From contig OX352761.1 of assembly GCA_947095585.1 (NCBI GenBank), positions 132,152,277-132,216,276 on the forward strand: DNA of 64,000 bases, written 5' to 3'. Positions 32,661-44,220 of the stretch are shown here, piece by piece; within the stretch, counting starts at the first letter, position 1; every line of letters starts with the position of its first letter. Origin of the DNA: Nephrocerus scutellatus. Its lineage: Eukaryota > Arthropoda > Insecta > Diptera > Pipunculidae. The position numbers and the translations under genes were made by a program. Under the pieces are notes generated by a model. That model searched no databases. It was given only the letters and a program-made list of their open reading frames with translations, and was not told where the DNA came from.

Positions 32661-35600
32661 AAAATAAAAAGGCTCTACGCTAGAAATTGAAAAATTCCAT
32701 AACTTCAATTCGATATTATAAAACCTATAAAAATTAAAATTTTTCATGTAAATTCTCTAACCAAAACAAAGTTTAAAAAAAACCCATAAAAATTAAAACT
32801 TTTCATGTAAATTCTCTAATAGGAGATAGGTATGTTTTAAAATTTGAAGAAAATCGGGCTAATTTTTAAAAAATTTACATGGACACCACACGGGTCTCAG
32901 GGCCCTATCACTCCAACAAATTTACAAAAAGTTATGTCCATCAGTGATACATGTGTTAAAAATTTGAAGAAAATCGAGCTAAATTTTAAAAAATTTATAT
33001 GGGCACCCCTTGGCCCTCAGGGCCCGTTCCCTCCAAAAACTTTAAAAAAAATTTGGTCCATCGGAGATACAGAGGTGTATAAAATTTGAAGAAAATCGGG
33101 TTAATTTCTTTGAAAAATTTTTATGGGGCCCCTCGACCCCGGTTACCAAAATTTTTGCAAAAAGTGTTGTCCATCGGAGATACACGCGTATATAAAATTT
33201 GAAGAAAATCGGGTTAATTTTTTTTTTTAATTTTATGGGGCCCCAAATTTTAATAGAAAGTGTTGTCTCCGGAAAGACACATGTGTGCAAAATTTCAATA
33301 AAATCGGGCTTTGGGAAGTGGGTTAAAAATTGATCGCAAGATTCTACGACAGACGACCGACGACCGACGGTCAAGTGAAGTTAACATAGAGAATAATAGG
33401 AGATAGGTATGTTTTAAAATTTGAAGAAAATCGGGCTAATTTTTAAAAAATTTACATGGACACCACACGGGTCTCAGGGCCCTATCACTCCAACAAATTT
33501 ACAAAAAGTTATGTCCATCAGTGATACATGTGTTAAAAATTTGAAGAAAATCGAGCTAAATTTTAAAAAATTTATATGGGCACCCCTTGGCCCTCAGGGC
33601 CCGTTCCCTCCAAAAACTTTAAAAAAAATTTGGTCCATCGGATATACAGAGGTGTATAAAATTTGAAGAAAATCGGGTTAATTTCTTTGAAAAATTTTTA
33701 TGGGGCCCTCGACCCCGGTTACCAAAATTTTTGCAAAAAGTGTTGTCCATCGGAGATACACGCGTATATAAAATTTGAAGAAAATCGGGTTAATTTTTTT
33801 TTTTAATTTTATGGGGCCCCAAATTTTAATAGAAAGTGTTGTCTCCGGAAAGACACATGTGTGCAAAATTTCAATAAAATCGGGCTTTGGGAAGTGGGTT
33901 AAAAATTGATCGCAAGATTCTACGACAGACGACCGACGGTCAAGTGAAGTTAACATAGAGAATTTAAAAAATCGGGTTGATTTTGAAAAAAATGTGAGTG
34001 CTCACTCACTCACAAAAATTGATGTGTAAACTGTTAGTTCCTATCAGATATGTAATATGATATCGTGAAAAATAATTTTGATAAAAATATTTTATATAAA
34101 AGACCTTCTCTAGCCCCACCTCACTAACCCCCTCAAGAAACTCCCAGAACGACCTTAAGACCACATCAAAACCCCATTCAGGACCCTTTTAAAATTCTCT
34201 CAAGACCGGCCCAAAAGCCCCTCAAGCCCACCTCAAGACGAAAAAACTAACATGAAAACTAAAACGGTGCGAGTCCAAATGCTTTTATCAATATAAGACA
34301 TACGAATCTTTACTAAAATAAAAAGGCTCTACGCTAGAAATTGAAAAATTCCATAACTTCAATTCGATATTATAAAACCTATAAAAATTAAAATTTTTCA
34401 TGTAAATTCTCTAACCAAAACAAAGTTTAAAAAAAACCCATAAAAATTAAAACTTTTCATGTAAATTCTCTAATAGGAGATAGGTATGTTTTAAAATTTG
34501 AAGAAAATCGGGCTAATTTTTAAAAAATTTACATGGACACCACACGGGTCTCAGGGCCCTATCACTCCAACAAATTTACAAAAAGTTATGTCCATCAGTG
34601 ATACATGTGTTAAAAATTTGAAGAAAATCGAGCTAAATTTTAAAAAATTTATATGGGCACCCCTTGGCCCTCAGGGCCCGTTCCCTCCAAAAACTTTAAA
34701 AAAAATTTGGTCCATCGGAGATACAGAGGTGTATAAAATTTGAAGAAAATCGGGTTAATTTCTTTGAAAAATTTTTATGGGGCCCCTCGACCCCGGTTAC
34801 CAAAATTTTTGCAAAAAGTGTTGTCCATCGGAGATACACGCGTATATAAAATTTGAAGAAAATCGGGTTAATTTTTTTTTTTAATTTTATGGGGCCCCAA
34901 ATTTTAATAGAAAGTGTTGTCTCCGGAAAGACACATGTGTGCAAAATTTCAATAAAATCGGGCTTTGGGAAGTGGGTTAAAAATTGATCGCAAGATTCTA
35001 CGACAGACGACCGACGACCGACGGTCAAGTGAAGTTAACATAGAGAATAATAGGAGATAGGTATGTTTTAAAATTTGAAGAAAATCGGGCTAATTTTTAA
35101 AAAATTTACATGGACACCACACGGGTCTCAGGGCCCTATCACTCCAACAAATTTACAAAAAGTTATGTCCATCAGTGATACATGTGTTAAAAATTTGAAG
35201 AAAATCGAGCTAAATTTTAAAAAATTTATATGGGCACCCCTTGGCCCTCAGGGCCCGTTCCCTCCAAAAACTTTAAAAAAAATTTGGTCCATCGGAGATA
35301 CAGAGGTGTATAAAATTTGAAGAAAATCGGGTTAATTTCTTTGAAAAATTTTTATGGGGCCCCTCGACCCCGGTTACCAAAATTTTTGCAAAAAGTGTTG
35401 TCCATCGGAGATACACGCGTATATAAAATTTGAAGAAAATCGGGTTAATTTTTTTTTTTAATTTTATGGGGCCCCAAATTTTAATAGAAAGTGTTGTCTC
35501 CGGAAAGACACATGTGTGCAAAATTTCAATAAAATCGGGCTTTGGGAAGTGGGTTAAAAATTGATCGCAAGATTCTACGACAGACGACCGACGACCGACG

Positions 35601-35893
35601 GTCAAGTGAAGTTAACATAGAGAATTTAAAAAATCGGGTTGATTTTGAAAAAAATGTGAGTGCTCACTCACTCACAAAAATTGATGTGTAAACTGTTAGT
35701 TCCTATCAGATATGTAATATGATATCGTGAAAAATAATTTTGATAAAAATATTTTATATAAAAGACCTTCTCTAGCCCCACCTCACTAACCCCCTCAAGA
35801 AACTCCCAGAACGACCTTAAGACCACATCAAAACCCCATTCAGGACCCTTTTAAAATTCTCTCAAGACCGGCCCAAAAGCCCCTCAAGCCCAC
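32587..35893 (+). repeat. 1654-bp tandem duplication containing nested 577-bp duplications
   Basis: The block 32587-34240 is repeated head to tail at 34241-35893 (offset 1654). Inside each block a 577-bp unit is itself doubled: starts at about 32817 and 33394, then 34471 and 35048. Each 577-bp unit consists of about five ~100-bp subunits with the pattern ATCGGAGATACA, AAATTTGAAGAAAATCGGG, a T/A run, TATGGGGCCCC and AAAGTGTTGTCC. Each block closes with a pyrimidine-rich stretch of CCTCAAGACC-like words. The unit at 33394 lacks a few bases present in the others. The 81- and 110-residue open frames here simply track the repeat. Related single copies are at 48880-49660 and 56280-56580. Confidence 0.95.
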
Positions 35894-36130
35894 CTCAAGA
35901 CCCCACACAAGACCTCCCTAAAGATCCCCTCTTAACCCACTTAAGGTCCTATTCAAACTCCCAAGACTATCAAATCGCGCGATTTTCTTGTTTTTTTAGG
36001 TCTTTTTTAACCACCTTTCGCACGACCTATAGGGCTGATATTTTGTGAGCGGCTCAATGTCAGGGGCCCATTTTGATATCCCGCTTTTGACGCGCGTCGC
36101 GAGTCCCGTGTGGCGTCTGTGGAAAATAGA
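35894..36130 (-). repeat. CACGCG-rich dispersed repeat joined to the duplicated array
   Basis: The C-rich CCTCAAGACC words continue to about 35960, followed by AACCACCTTTCGCACGACCTATAG and CGCGCGTCGCGAGTC. This is the reverse orientation of 2960-3140, which suggests the ~100-bp subunits, the C-rich stretch and the CACGCG block are parts of one larger element. Confidence 0.6.
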
Positions 36131-38570
36131 AAATTCTTTAAAAAAGCTCCGACCAGTTATCCATTCATAAACAAACAGTGTTCTTTCAGAGAATTAAATA
36201 AAGTAAAATAAAAGAAGAACATTCTTTATTGTACAACACAAGTGTGAGATTGGCCCAAAATTTCCCGAAAAATTAAAGTTTGAATTTAACCAACTTCTTG
36301 TTAAAGCAGTCTATGTGCTTATTACTCTATGCTTTTACACGCGCAGGAGTTTTTCGATTGTGTATACAGCATTTAACAAGAAAAGCTTTTCAAAACTATC
36401 AGCAATGTACTGAAATATATTCAACTAATTTTTTATTATATTTATGTTATATTTTTTAATAGTGGGAAGCTAAATCGATTTGAGACATTTTGTATAAAAA
36501 GATGAGCTGGTGTTCCTGATGATTATAATATAAAACAGAAAACAAGTCGTCAGATAGAGCATGTATCTACAAACTACCATCAGTGTGTATTCCACTACCA
36601 TTTGCCGCTGCATAGCACAAAGAATAGAGCGACTTGTGTAAGGCCAATACACCTGTTTGTGTGCATCACACTTTTATCATCTCTTTTTAAACACACAACG
36701 TTTGGAAAAAGCCGGTTTTTTAGATCAAAGGTTTATGAAGATCTTGCTGATTGGTGAATATTGCCTGTTTAATTTTAATTACGTTTAAGCTTCATATTGC
36801 TTAATGCTGGCAACTTAAAAACTTATCAAAATAAGTTATGTAAACAATTTGAGTGTGATCTGTGTAACAGATTCGGGCGAAATTTGAAAAACTAAAAAAA
36901 CAAAACAAAAAATATAACTTTAATAATGACACGGAGGTGTTTATAAAACCTTTTGATTTGTCAGAATCGAGCAGAATATCCAAGGCCAATTATTAGCGAA
37001 ACAGTAAAATAAAAAAACAATGAAAATTGTTTATATAAATCAATTATATGCACGGAAGTACTGACAGAATTTACTTAGCCGGTAATCACTAACTTTTGAC
37101 TTCTAATTTGTATTCATGACAGCTTTAACACGAGCTTCAAACTTCCTTGTTCTGATGCGTCCTCTGAAAGTCACTACAAATAGCTTTAGGGAATTCATGA
37201 TAATATACGCTAATGACAATTAATATTTACATAGTATCGCTCTATTGCGTAAACGATGCGCAGTTTGCTTTCGCGTATATCGGTGCACTATTTCTACGTA
37301 ATTTCATCTACTTGACTTTTTTTTTCTTCAATTTAACAATATTATGCATAGTAATTTTGGTTTTATTTGCATAATATCAAACTTTGCCTGTAAGACAATT
37401 TTGTAAATTATTAGTAAATTATTTCAAACTCAGATGTTCTGCAATCTGTTGCCAACAATAAAATTTCAATGATAAATTTTGTGTTGAAAGTCCACGATGA
37501 TATAAAAACCCGCTTACCAAATGAAAAGTTAGCTTACCAACAGTTGTGCTAGGTTAGTGTGAAAGATCTCACCTCACTACGCAGAGTATTGATCCATTGT
37601 ACCCAATCAAGGTCCACATCAATTAACTTACGATTAATACTTGTATTTCAAAGATATTATTTCCTATTACCTACATTTTAAACTATTTGCTCACAGCCGC
37701 AATGCAAACGCAACACAATTCACTTGCGATGACTTGCATGCAACTCTTGCCAGGTGCATTGCACCTCTTTTCAAAATGTGCCAGAAATATACAAGGTAGA
37801 AAGAAAGGTATGATGAATAACGTAATAAACCAACAGCATGCAATACTTTTTTGAGTATACACGTTACGACGGTAAGCAAAGTGTCTTACCATGGCTCACC
37901 TTAAAAATTATTAGGGATAATGTTTGTTTTCCTTAAACATTTCTCGATTTAATTGCTCATTTGTTGCACAAGAAGAGAGAATTACCAATACATTTAAATT
38001 TACTACAAAACGGCTATATTCCCGATCATTTAACAATCGATTTAAATACCAAACTGTTAAACAGAAAAAAAGTTATCTCTAACTATGAAATATAAAGGCT
38101 TAACTAATTGCGCCCTAGAAAATAATCAAATAACACTTATTATAAAAAAAGTGTATTTTAAATATCGTTCACATTAAGTAAACTTTGAACATTAAATACA
38201 ATAAACCATGTGCACTACCAAAAAAAACAACATTACCAATATTACTACCGAGACCAATCTAACAATTACTCTCAAATGTGGTTACAAGACAACTGAGTGG
38301 CTCATCATCTGACAACAAAAATGATTTGACCAGCTAACGATAAACTGTACAGCGATGACGAAAGTTGAAGTGCCAGTTTTCTCTACTTCCCAGTAGGAAA
38401 TCTTAATAATAAGAGACATCTTTGTGTTTTTATATAGTTTGGACTTACTTTAGTAATAAAAATGTGTGTGCGTGTAGTTTGTGTGTGATGTTTTGTTGAT
38501 AAAATATTTCTGTAGTGTTCTGTACCAATGCGTTAACACGCGCAAGCATTAAGATTGCAAAAAAAGGCGA
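36131..38570. other. Intergenic, no gene seen
   Basis: AT-rich DNA. A TATA-like GATATAAAAACC lies at about 37499 with CAACAGTTGTG 35-45 bp downstream, but no coding region follows within a kilobase. Open frames here have no domain. Confidence 0.45.
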
Positions 38571-38640
38571 AAATAAAATAATCTCTGTCTGTCTGTGTCT
38601 ACTCTACAGCCCAGACGGCTGAACACCTCCATTTTTTACT
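38571..38640 (+). repeat. CTGTCTGTCTGTGTC / CAGCCCAGACGGCTGA repeat, copy 1
   Basis: The stretch AATCTCTGTCTGTCTGTGTC followed by TACTCTACAGCCCAGACGG is found inverted at 42310-42385 (CCGTCTGGGCTGTAGAGTGG then GACACACAGACA). The two face each other about 3.7 kb apart. Confidence 0.75.
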
Positions 38641-40214
38641 ATGGAATATAATAAAATAAATAACATTTTTTGAATTTTTTCAAGTGGTGATATTAACTGC
38701 CATGATATTAGAAAAGCTCCATCATGGCCGTGTATTTTTATGGAGAAATTTGAGAAATCCGAGTTCCGAGATATCCGACAAATCCGATAATTTTTTTCCC
38801 TGATCAGGTCTGCCAGGACAAAAAAAAATCTGCTGTGTTTAATTTAGTATCAGAGAAAAGTTTTATTCTTCGCCTGAATGCTCCATAGTAGTCAACATGT
38901 CTCATGTTTAAAGAAACAAACAACTACAGCTGTCGAAAAAAGTTCTGTATATGTTTTCAGAGTAAAAACATCATATTCGAGAATTGTCGGAAAAGAACGC
39001 TTAAGAGAAAAAGATTTTTCAGAGAATGAAAAAAAAAACAGATAGGAATTCTGACAGTTAAATTATCTCTCCGAGTTCTCCTACATTAAACAAGAACACA
39101 TCCTATGTAAACGCCACAGTAACTTTCTCTTATTCAGTGAACCTTCTGTCCACATGTCATTAAAGTTTGTTATTAAAGGACGGTTGGAGTATGTTGGAGT
39201 CAGACTTGTCAATTACGTCACACGTATAAAAACAAAAAAAAATAAAAATAATTAACAACTAATCACATCAACCGGATGAGTAATACGTATTAGGGTAATT
39301 TGCTGATATATGAGATGAGATGTTATCCACACTCTATTGATGACTATAACGGCAATGACAAATAACTACAACTACATACCATTTTATAAAATAACAAATC
39401 AAAATATTTAATTTAAAATATTTGACTGGTATGCAGTAAGCATTGAAAAATATATGCTTCCTATTTGCATCAAAATAACTAAAATAATAAGACTTACATA
39501 AGACTTACATTGGAATATAGAAAAATGGAGGTGGGGTAAAAAAAATATGTTGGAAAAAAATGGAGGTGGGGTAAAAAAAATATGTTGAAAAGAAAAAATT
39601 TGAAAAAAATGTAATATACATTTAGAAGCCCCCCCCACCAAGCCGATTGACTTATAATTACAACTTTTCCCAGTTCTTTTTTAATTTTTGTTTTTCATCA
39701 ATGGAACTGAATCTGTGAAACATTCATAATAATAAATAAATATATATAATTGTTATTGTTTTGTATCGGTAATATTCTAAAATAATTACTGATTTTTGGC
39801 AATTTCTAGATGATGCTCTAGAAACCGCTACAACGAATTCTTTTTGGGCAGTTGTTGTGTATTTAGAGCCCGATGTACACTCAATTTCTAAAGCTTACAC
39901 ATATAAAAATAAGACCAAATATGGCTTTATTTAATTTAAAATATTTATAAACAACTAAACATAATTAATATTTATAACTTAATTATAATTAAAAATTACC
40001 AAAGTATACTCACACATATTTTATGTAAAAATTACACCTACAAAAGTGACTAAATCAATGACAATTTTGCTCGATTTGTCATTTTTTTGTGACCTTTTGA
40101 AAAAGTCACATCATCAGAATCGCATTTTAGAACTTACAACAAACTATTATTTTATATCAGTTGAAATTTGAGTACAAAGTCATGAAAATTTGTCATTTGT
40201 TACTTGATCAGAAT
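38641..40214. other. Intergenic, no gene seen
   Basis: The only local structure is a 34-bp tandem doubling of GGAGGTGGGGTAAAAAAAAT near 39526-39596. A C7 run follows at about 39630. Confidence 0.45.
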
Positions 40215-40606
40215 TTAGACCCTGGTACTACCAACAAAACCGGAACGATTCAATGTCAAGTTGTTGGTCTTCAAGAAAGAAGTCAAATAGTTCCTGAAGG
40301 ACCGAATTCTTCAATTAGGCTCCAAGAATTTTGAAGGCTCACTTACGTCAATGTAGTTTTCTCTGACCATAATACATTTATTAAAGCATTTGGCCTCGCG
40401 TCTTTTAAGTTTCATGATCGTTTTCCGTATTTGTTTTCAACGAATCATGGAGAATTCTGAGAAATTAAATTTAAATTTAATCCGGCTACACACGTGTGGA
40501 ATATGATTATTGTAAATTACATTCCCACGATTTTTTAATTTAAATAGAGGGCAGGGTACCCCTTATTGCCATGGCGCAAGTCAATCAGGGAGTTCTCTTG
40601 GCAATA
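40215..40606 (-). repeat. Serial-hairpin repeat family, copy 4
   Basis: Shared words in inverse orientation include TCCTGAAGGACCGAATTC, CATTTGGCCTCGCGTC, TTATTGCCATGGCGCAAGTC and TTGGCAATAT. It is shorter than copy 2. Confidence 0.85.
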
Positions 40607-40785
40607 TGCTTAAACATATTAAAAAGATTGTCAAAAGAAATACGCTTTTTGAATTCTCAATTCTGCAGGAATTCTCGAATTTTAAAAAGAATTTTATTCA
40701 TAAATGGCGTACTTGTGGTAGATGTTCAAAACTTAATAAAATGTGCGTGTCAGCTCCGAAGCGCGAATGAAGCTTACTCCTTAAA

Positions 40786-41093
40786 GGGCCAACTATAATG
40801 GGTGCAGTGGGCTTATTCTCACGACACGAAAAGCTTAGCTAATTTCTCTCATTCTTTAATTTACCCATAATGAACTTTAGCAACTATGCACTTGTATTTC
40901 AGACAATTTCTCTCAGTTGTCAAATTTCCGCACCGAATGTCTCACTTTACTGACACCTTGCTTAACAACGTAAGTTAACGAGCATTTGAAGAAACCGACC
41001 AAAATCACATTATGGTCACAGGATACGAATTGCATGTAATGAGTCGTTCACATCAGCTAAATTAATCCAATTCAAGTTCCTTATAGTTGGCCC
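40786..41093. mobile_element. MITE, 308 bp, GGGCCAACTATAA ends, TTAAA flanks
   Basis: The left end GGGCCAACTATAA (40786-40798) is matched by its exact complement TTATAGTTGGCCC at 41081-41093. TTAAA lies on both sides (40781-40785 and 41094-41098), consistent with a target duplication of TTAA, TTAAA or TAA. There is no open frame of note. Superfamily could be piggyBac-like (TTAA) or PIF/Harbinger-like (TAA, GG-start). Confidence 0.85.
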
Positions 41094-41129
41094 TTAAAAA
41101 TCGATTTTCATATGCTCATATGCATATGC

Positions 41130-41410
41130 ATATGTGCTGCATACCACGCGTCACATGCCTCACAAATTACGCCATCGCAAGCCGAGTGCTAACCAATTCT
41201 TTTAAAACAAGTCTCATTAAATTCTGACTAGTAGAAGCCGATACATACCAATTCCACTATTCCATGCTTTACACACGCCACACACAAAACTCACGACACG
41301 CATCACACACGGAATATCAAAATTGCTGCGTGAGACATAGCTGTTCCCAAATTAAAAAATAACACCTTTTGTTTCTTTTTTATTTTTGCACGCGCCACAC
41401 ATCACAAATT
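41130..41410. repeat. CACGCG-rich dispersed repeat, copy 3
   Basis: It has ACCACGCGTCACATGCC, ATCGCAAGCCGAGTGCTAACC and TTTTAAAACAAGTCTCATTAAATTCTGA, which match the end of the array at 14081-14345. More CACGC words follow at 41270-41400. Confidence 0.75.
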
Positions 41411-41537
41411 ACCTCATTAATTAAATTATTTCAATATTTCGGTCCTGTGGACCATTCTTAAGGAAAAAAATGATGATGTGGCCACCATACGACTTTCTTT
41501 TACTGACGAGCCGGGAATCTTTAGTAAATGTATAATA

Positions 41538-41652
41538 AAGGGTGTTTTTTTGGGAGGTTTGTTTTTCCGATAGATGTCGTTTTATTTTATGACAGTTGTT
41601 GTGACAGCTCAAAGTGGCATTTCTACTCAGTATTGTTTGGCAAATCATTATG

Positions 41653-41685
<33 letters not shown>

Positions 41686-41847
41686 ACATTTGTGAAAAAT
41701 AGTCGTGGTAGCCATATGCCAGAAATTGTGTTTAAATGTTAAATGCCAAAAAATTATCTACCAAATAAAAAAAAATTTTTGGTCATTTCATAATTTTATA
41801 TGTGTTTTATTCAAAAAAAAAATCGGCAACCTCTTAAAAAAACACGT
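41538..41847. mobile_element. DD41D-derived MITE, left arm of palindrome
   Basis: It carries both ends of the element at 54832-56135: AAGGGTGTTTTTTTGGGAGG with the CCGATAGATGTCG subterminal region at one end, and AATCGGCAACCTCTTAAAAA at the other. Everything between ATTATGA and ATGACATTTGTG, that is nearly all the transposase gene, is replaced by a run of 31 A. TA flanks both sides (41536-41537, 41848-41849). The right tip lacks two C relative to the full element. Confidence 0.92.
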
Positions 41848-41855
41848 TATATCTA

Positions 41856-42018
41856 ACGGGTGTTTTTTTAAGAGGTTGCCGATTTTTTTTTTGAATAAAA
41901 CACATATAAAATTATGAAATGACCAAAATTTTTTTTTATTTGGTAGATAATTTTTTGGCATTTAACATTTAAACACAATTTCTGGCATATGGCTACCACG
42001 ACTATTTTTCACAAATGT

Positions 42019-42052
<34 letters not shown>

Positions 42053-42167
42053 CATAATGATTTGCCAAACAATACTGAGTAGAAATGCCACTTTGAGCTG
42101 TCAAAACAACTGTCATAAAATAAAACGACATCTATCGGAAAAACAAACCTCCCAAAAAAACACCCGT
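41856..42167. mobile_element. DD41D-derived MITE, right arm of palindrome
   Basis: It is a near-perfect inverted copy of 41538-41847, beginning ACGGGTGTTTTTTTAAGAGG and ending with CCAAAAAAACACCCGT. The core is a run of 32 T at the same deletion point. TA occurs at 41854-41855 and 42168-42169. The two MITEs are separated by only about 8 bp, so the pair can fold into a hairpin of about 310 bp. Confidence 0.92.
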
Positions 42168-42299
42168 TATATATATTTTTTTTTTTTAATTTTTTTTGGA
42201 TTTTCTCACAGTAGTTTACTACTACGACTACCACTTCCGTTTGGCCGATTTCCGCCAAAATCAACTGGGCCCTCCCAATTTATGTAAAAAGCTTAAATA

Positions 42300-42480
42300 T
42301 GAATTTTCGTCTCAATCAATTCAGCCGTCTGGGCTGTAGAGTGGACACAGAGCCACAGACACACAGACACACACAGACAGAGATTTTTTTTTGCTTTTTC
42401 TGACTCAGGAGATACAGTGATGGGTAAATCTGCAAAAATCCCGAGTTCGAAAATTTTCATGATTACTATACTTACTTTTA
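42300..42480 (-). repeat. Inverted copy of the repeat at 38571
   Basis: It contains CAGCCGTCTGGGCTGTAGAG and ACACAGACACACACAGACAG, the inverse of 38571-38640. The following bases (GGAGATACAGTGATGG, CCCGAGTTCG) may be an extension. Confidence 0.65.
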
Positions 42481-42694
42481 CTACTAGTAAAAGAAAGTAA
42501 AAAGATAAATGGATTGATTTTTATTTTTCACCAAATTGGAATAATTTAAATTATAATTTTTTAAATAAAGTCTATAAAAAGCTATAAAAAAAAATTGATT
42601 TGTGTAAATATTTTCGAGACATATATTAAATTCAATTCTGAAGGAGTAATGCAAAATTTACATTTGAGACGTGCGAGACAAAGTGAGTGGGCCG

Positions 42695-43010
42695 ACTACA
42701 GTTAAATTGAAGTTATGGTTAGCCAGAAGAGATTGACACTACACAATTGCTATTTAACAGCCGTCCTGCCCATTTTTTCTCGCACGCCATAAATGTAAAC
42801 CGATCGTTAAATTGAAGTTGTAGTTAGCCAGAATAGATTGACACCACACGAATGTTATAGTTATTTTATAGTAACATGGGAAATGTTATCTGTAGCTTTA
42901 TGGTAACATTGAAAAATATACTACTTCTCCCGTCTGGCTAACTACAATTTCAATTTAGCAGCCGTCCTGTTCATTTATTCTCGCACGCCACAAATGTAAA
43001 TCAAGCTTAA
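42695..43010. repeat. Inverted-repeat element with duplicated flanks
   Basis: TTAAATTGAAGTTGTAGTTA at 42807 is inverted at 42932-42957 (TAACTACAATTTCAATTTA). Each side is followed or preceded by a shared block with CAGCCGTCCTG and CTCGCACGCCA (42761-42800 and 42959-43000). A further direct copy of the left arm, TTAAATTGAAGTTATGGTTA, begins at about 42702. This looks like a ~150-bp foldback element partly duplicated in tandem. Confidence 0.75.
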
Positions 43011-43255
43011 ACACGAAAAAGTCTTTAAACTTTAACTAAAAAATTAGTACAACAAATAAAAATGGAATCTGGTAGCACTGTTTTGTTTGCTTGGATTCTG
43101 TATACAACCTCTCTCAATTTTAGACAGAGATGAAAATATAATGGAAAAACAAAAAATATAATGTAACCTTTAGAGTTCGCTGTTCGTATTCGTAGTTTGA
43201 CTTCTAAATTGCATTTCATTAGTATTTTGTCTTTTGTGTGCTGATATTTTGGAAT

Positions 43256-43279
43256 ATGGCGTTGAGGTCGGATTACGAG
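43256..43279 (+). CDS. Candidate short first coding exon (MALRSDYE)
   Basis: An ATG preceded by an in-frame TAG is followed by eight codons and then a strong donor, GAG|GTGAGT, at 43279/43280. Short first exons of this form are common in insects. I cannot identify the gene or find its second exon in the window, so this rests on the start and donor only. Confidence 0.2.
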
Positions 43280-44220
43280 GTGAGTTCTTAAATTTTGATT
43301 AGTTTTGATTAAAACTATGTATCAGGTGATTATGTGTAAGTGTTCAAAATAATTAAATTTAACAAATAATACAAAAATTGTACATTTATCATGCAAGCAA
43401 GCATTTGTTGTAAATATTTTGTTTGGTGGTGCTGTTTTATTGATTTAAGGCGACGCCCTTTGAAATGAATTAGAAAAATTCTATCTAATAAGCAAAAAAA
43501 TAAAACATTTACAATTTGTTTATATATTTTAAAGATATTTACATATATGACAGTCAATAATTAGTTCTAGAAATTTGCTGAGGGTGCTATGTGGTGTTCA
43601 GAATCAAAAGCAAAACTTATGTAAATGTAAACTCTAAGCGAAGTCCGTTGTTTCTTTAACTTGTCAGCTCTTCTTTACCAAGGTAAATGGATATTTAAAT
43701 GCCCACCTTAAAGTAAACTTAAACAAATAAACTTAAAAAACTAATCAATTGATAAGATCTGAATTTATACCTTAATTGTAAACTTACATAACTCCAGTGC
43801 AACATAACATATTGACATAGCGTTACATATTTCTGTTGTTCCATTTTTTTAATTTTGTTTAAGATATCGTTAAAAAACTTGTCATGAATTAAATTTCATA
43901 AAACTCGTAAGGTATATCATAAATTATAGTTCAGTTGTTCAGCATATCCAAATGGTTAGCATTTTGTAAAAATGTAAAAAAAATCCTTTGAGGTTTTGGA
44001 AGTTCGAAGTTGTTATATTCTTCATGTAAACAAAATGCAGTTCACGTGAGTAGAATTTTATCAATTTGATAATAGGTCTGGGTGTATCCTTTATGACTGC
44101 TGTAAAACTTTCATTGTCAGATACATCAGTGAGTTGTGCTGTAATTTTTCTATTACGCCTGATGTCTGTATGTTAACTAAATTAGTGTCTGGTCGCTATT
44201 AATTTTCATTTTTCGAAAGA

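Noticed and set aside
32844..35605. Repeated 81- and 110-codon open frames (MKKIGLIFKKFTW..., MTVGRRSSVVES...) that look like a tandem gene family
   Set aside because: They lie on both strands of the same tandem DNA repeat, follow its period exactly, and have no signal, domain or start context. They are by-products of the repeat.
32587..35893. CRISPR-like array
   Set aside because: The spacing is regular but the 'spacers' are themselves repeated, the host is an insect, and subunits are diverged ~100-bp copies rather than short identical repeats.
37499..37560. TATA-containing promoter at 37499
   Set aside because: The box and a weak initiator are present, but no coding or RNA gene can be recognised downstream, and such words are frequent in AT-rich DNA.
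37683..37892. 69-codon hydrophobic frame on the minus strand
   Set aside because: No signal context, splice sites or domain; overlapping frames of similar length exist in another phase.
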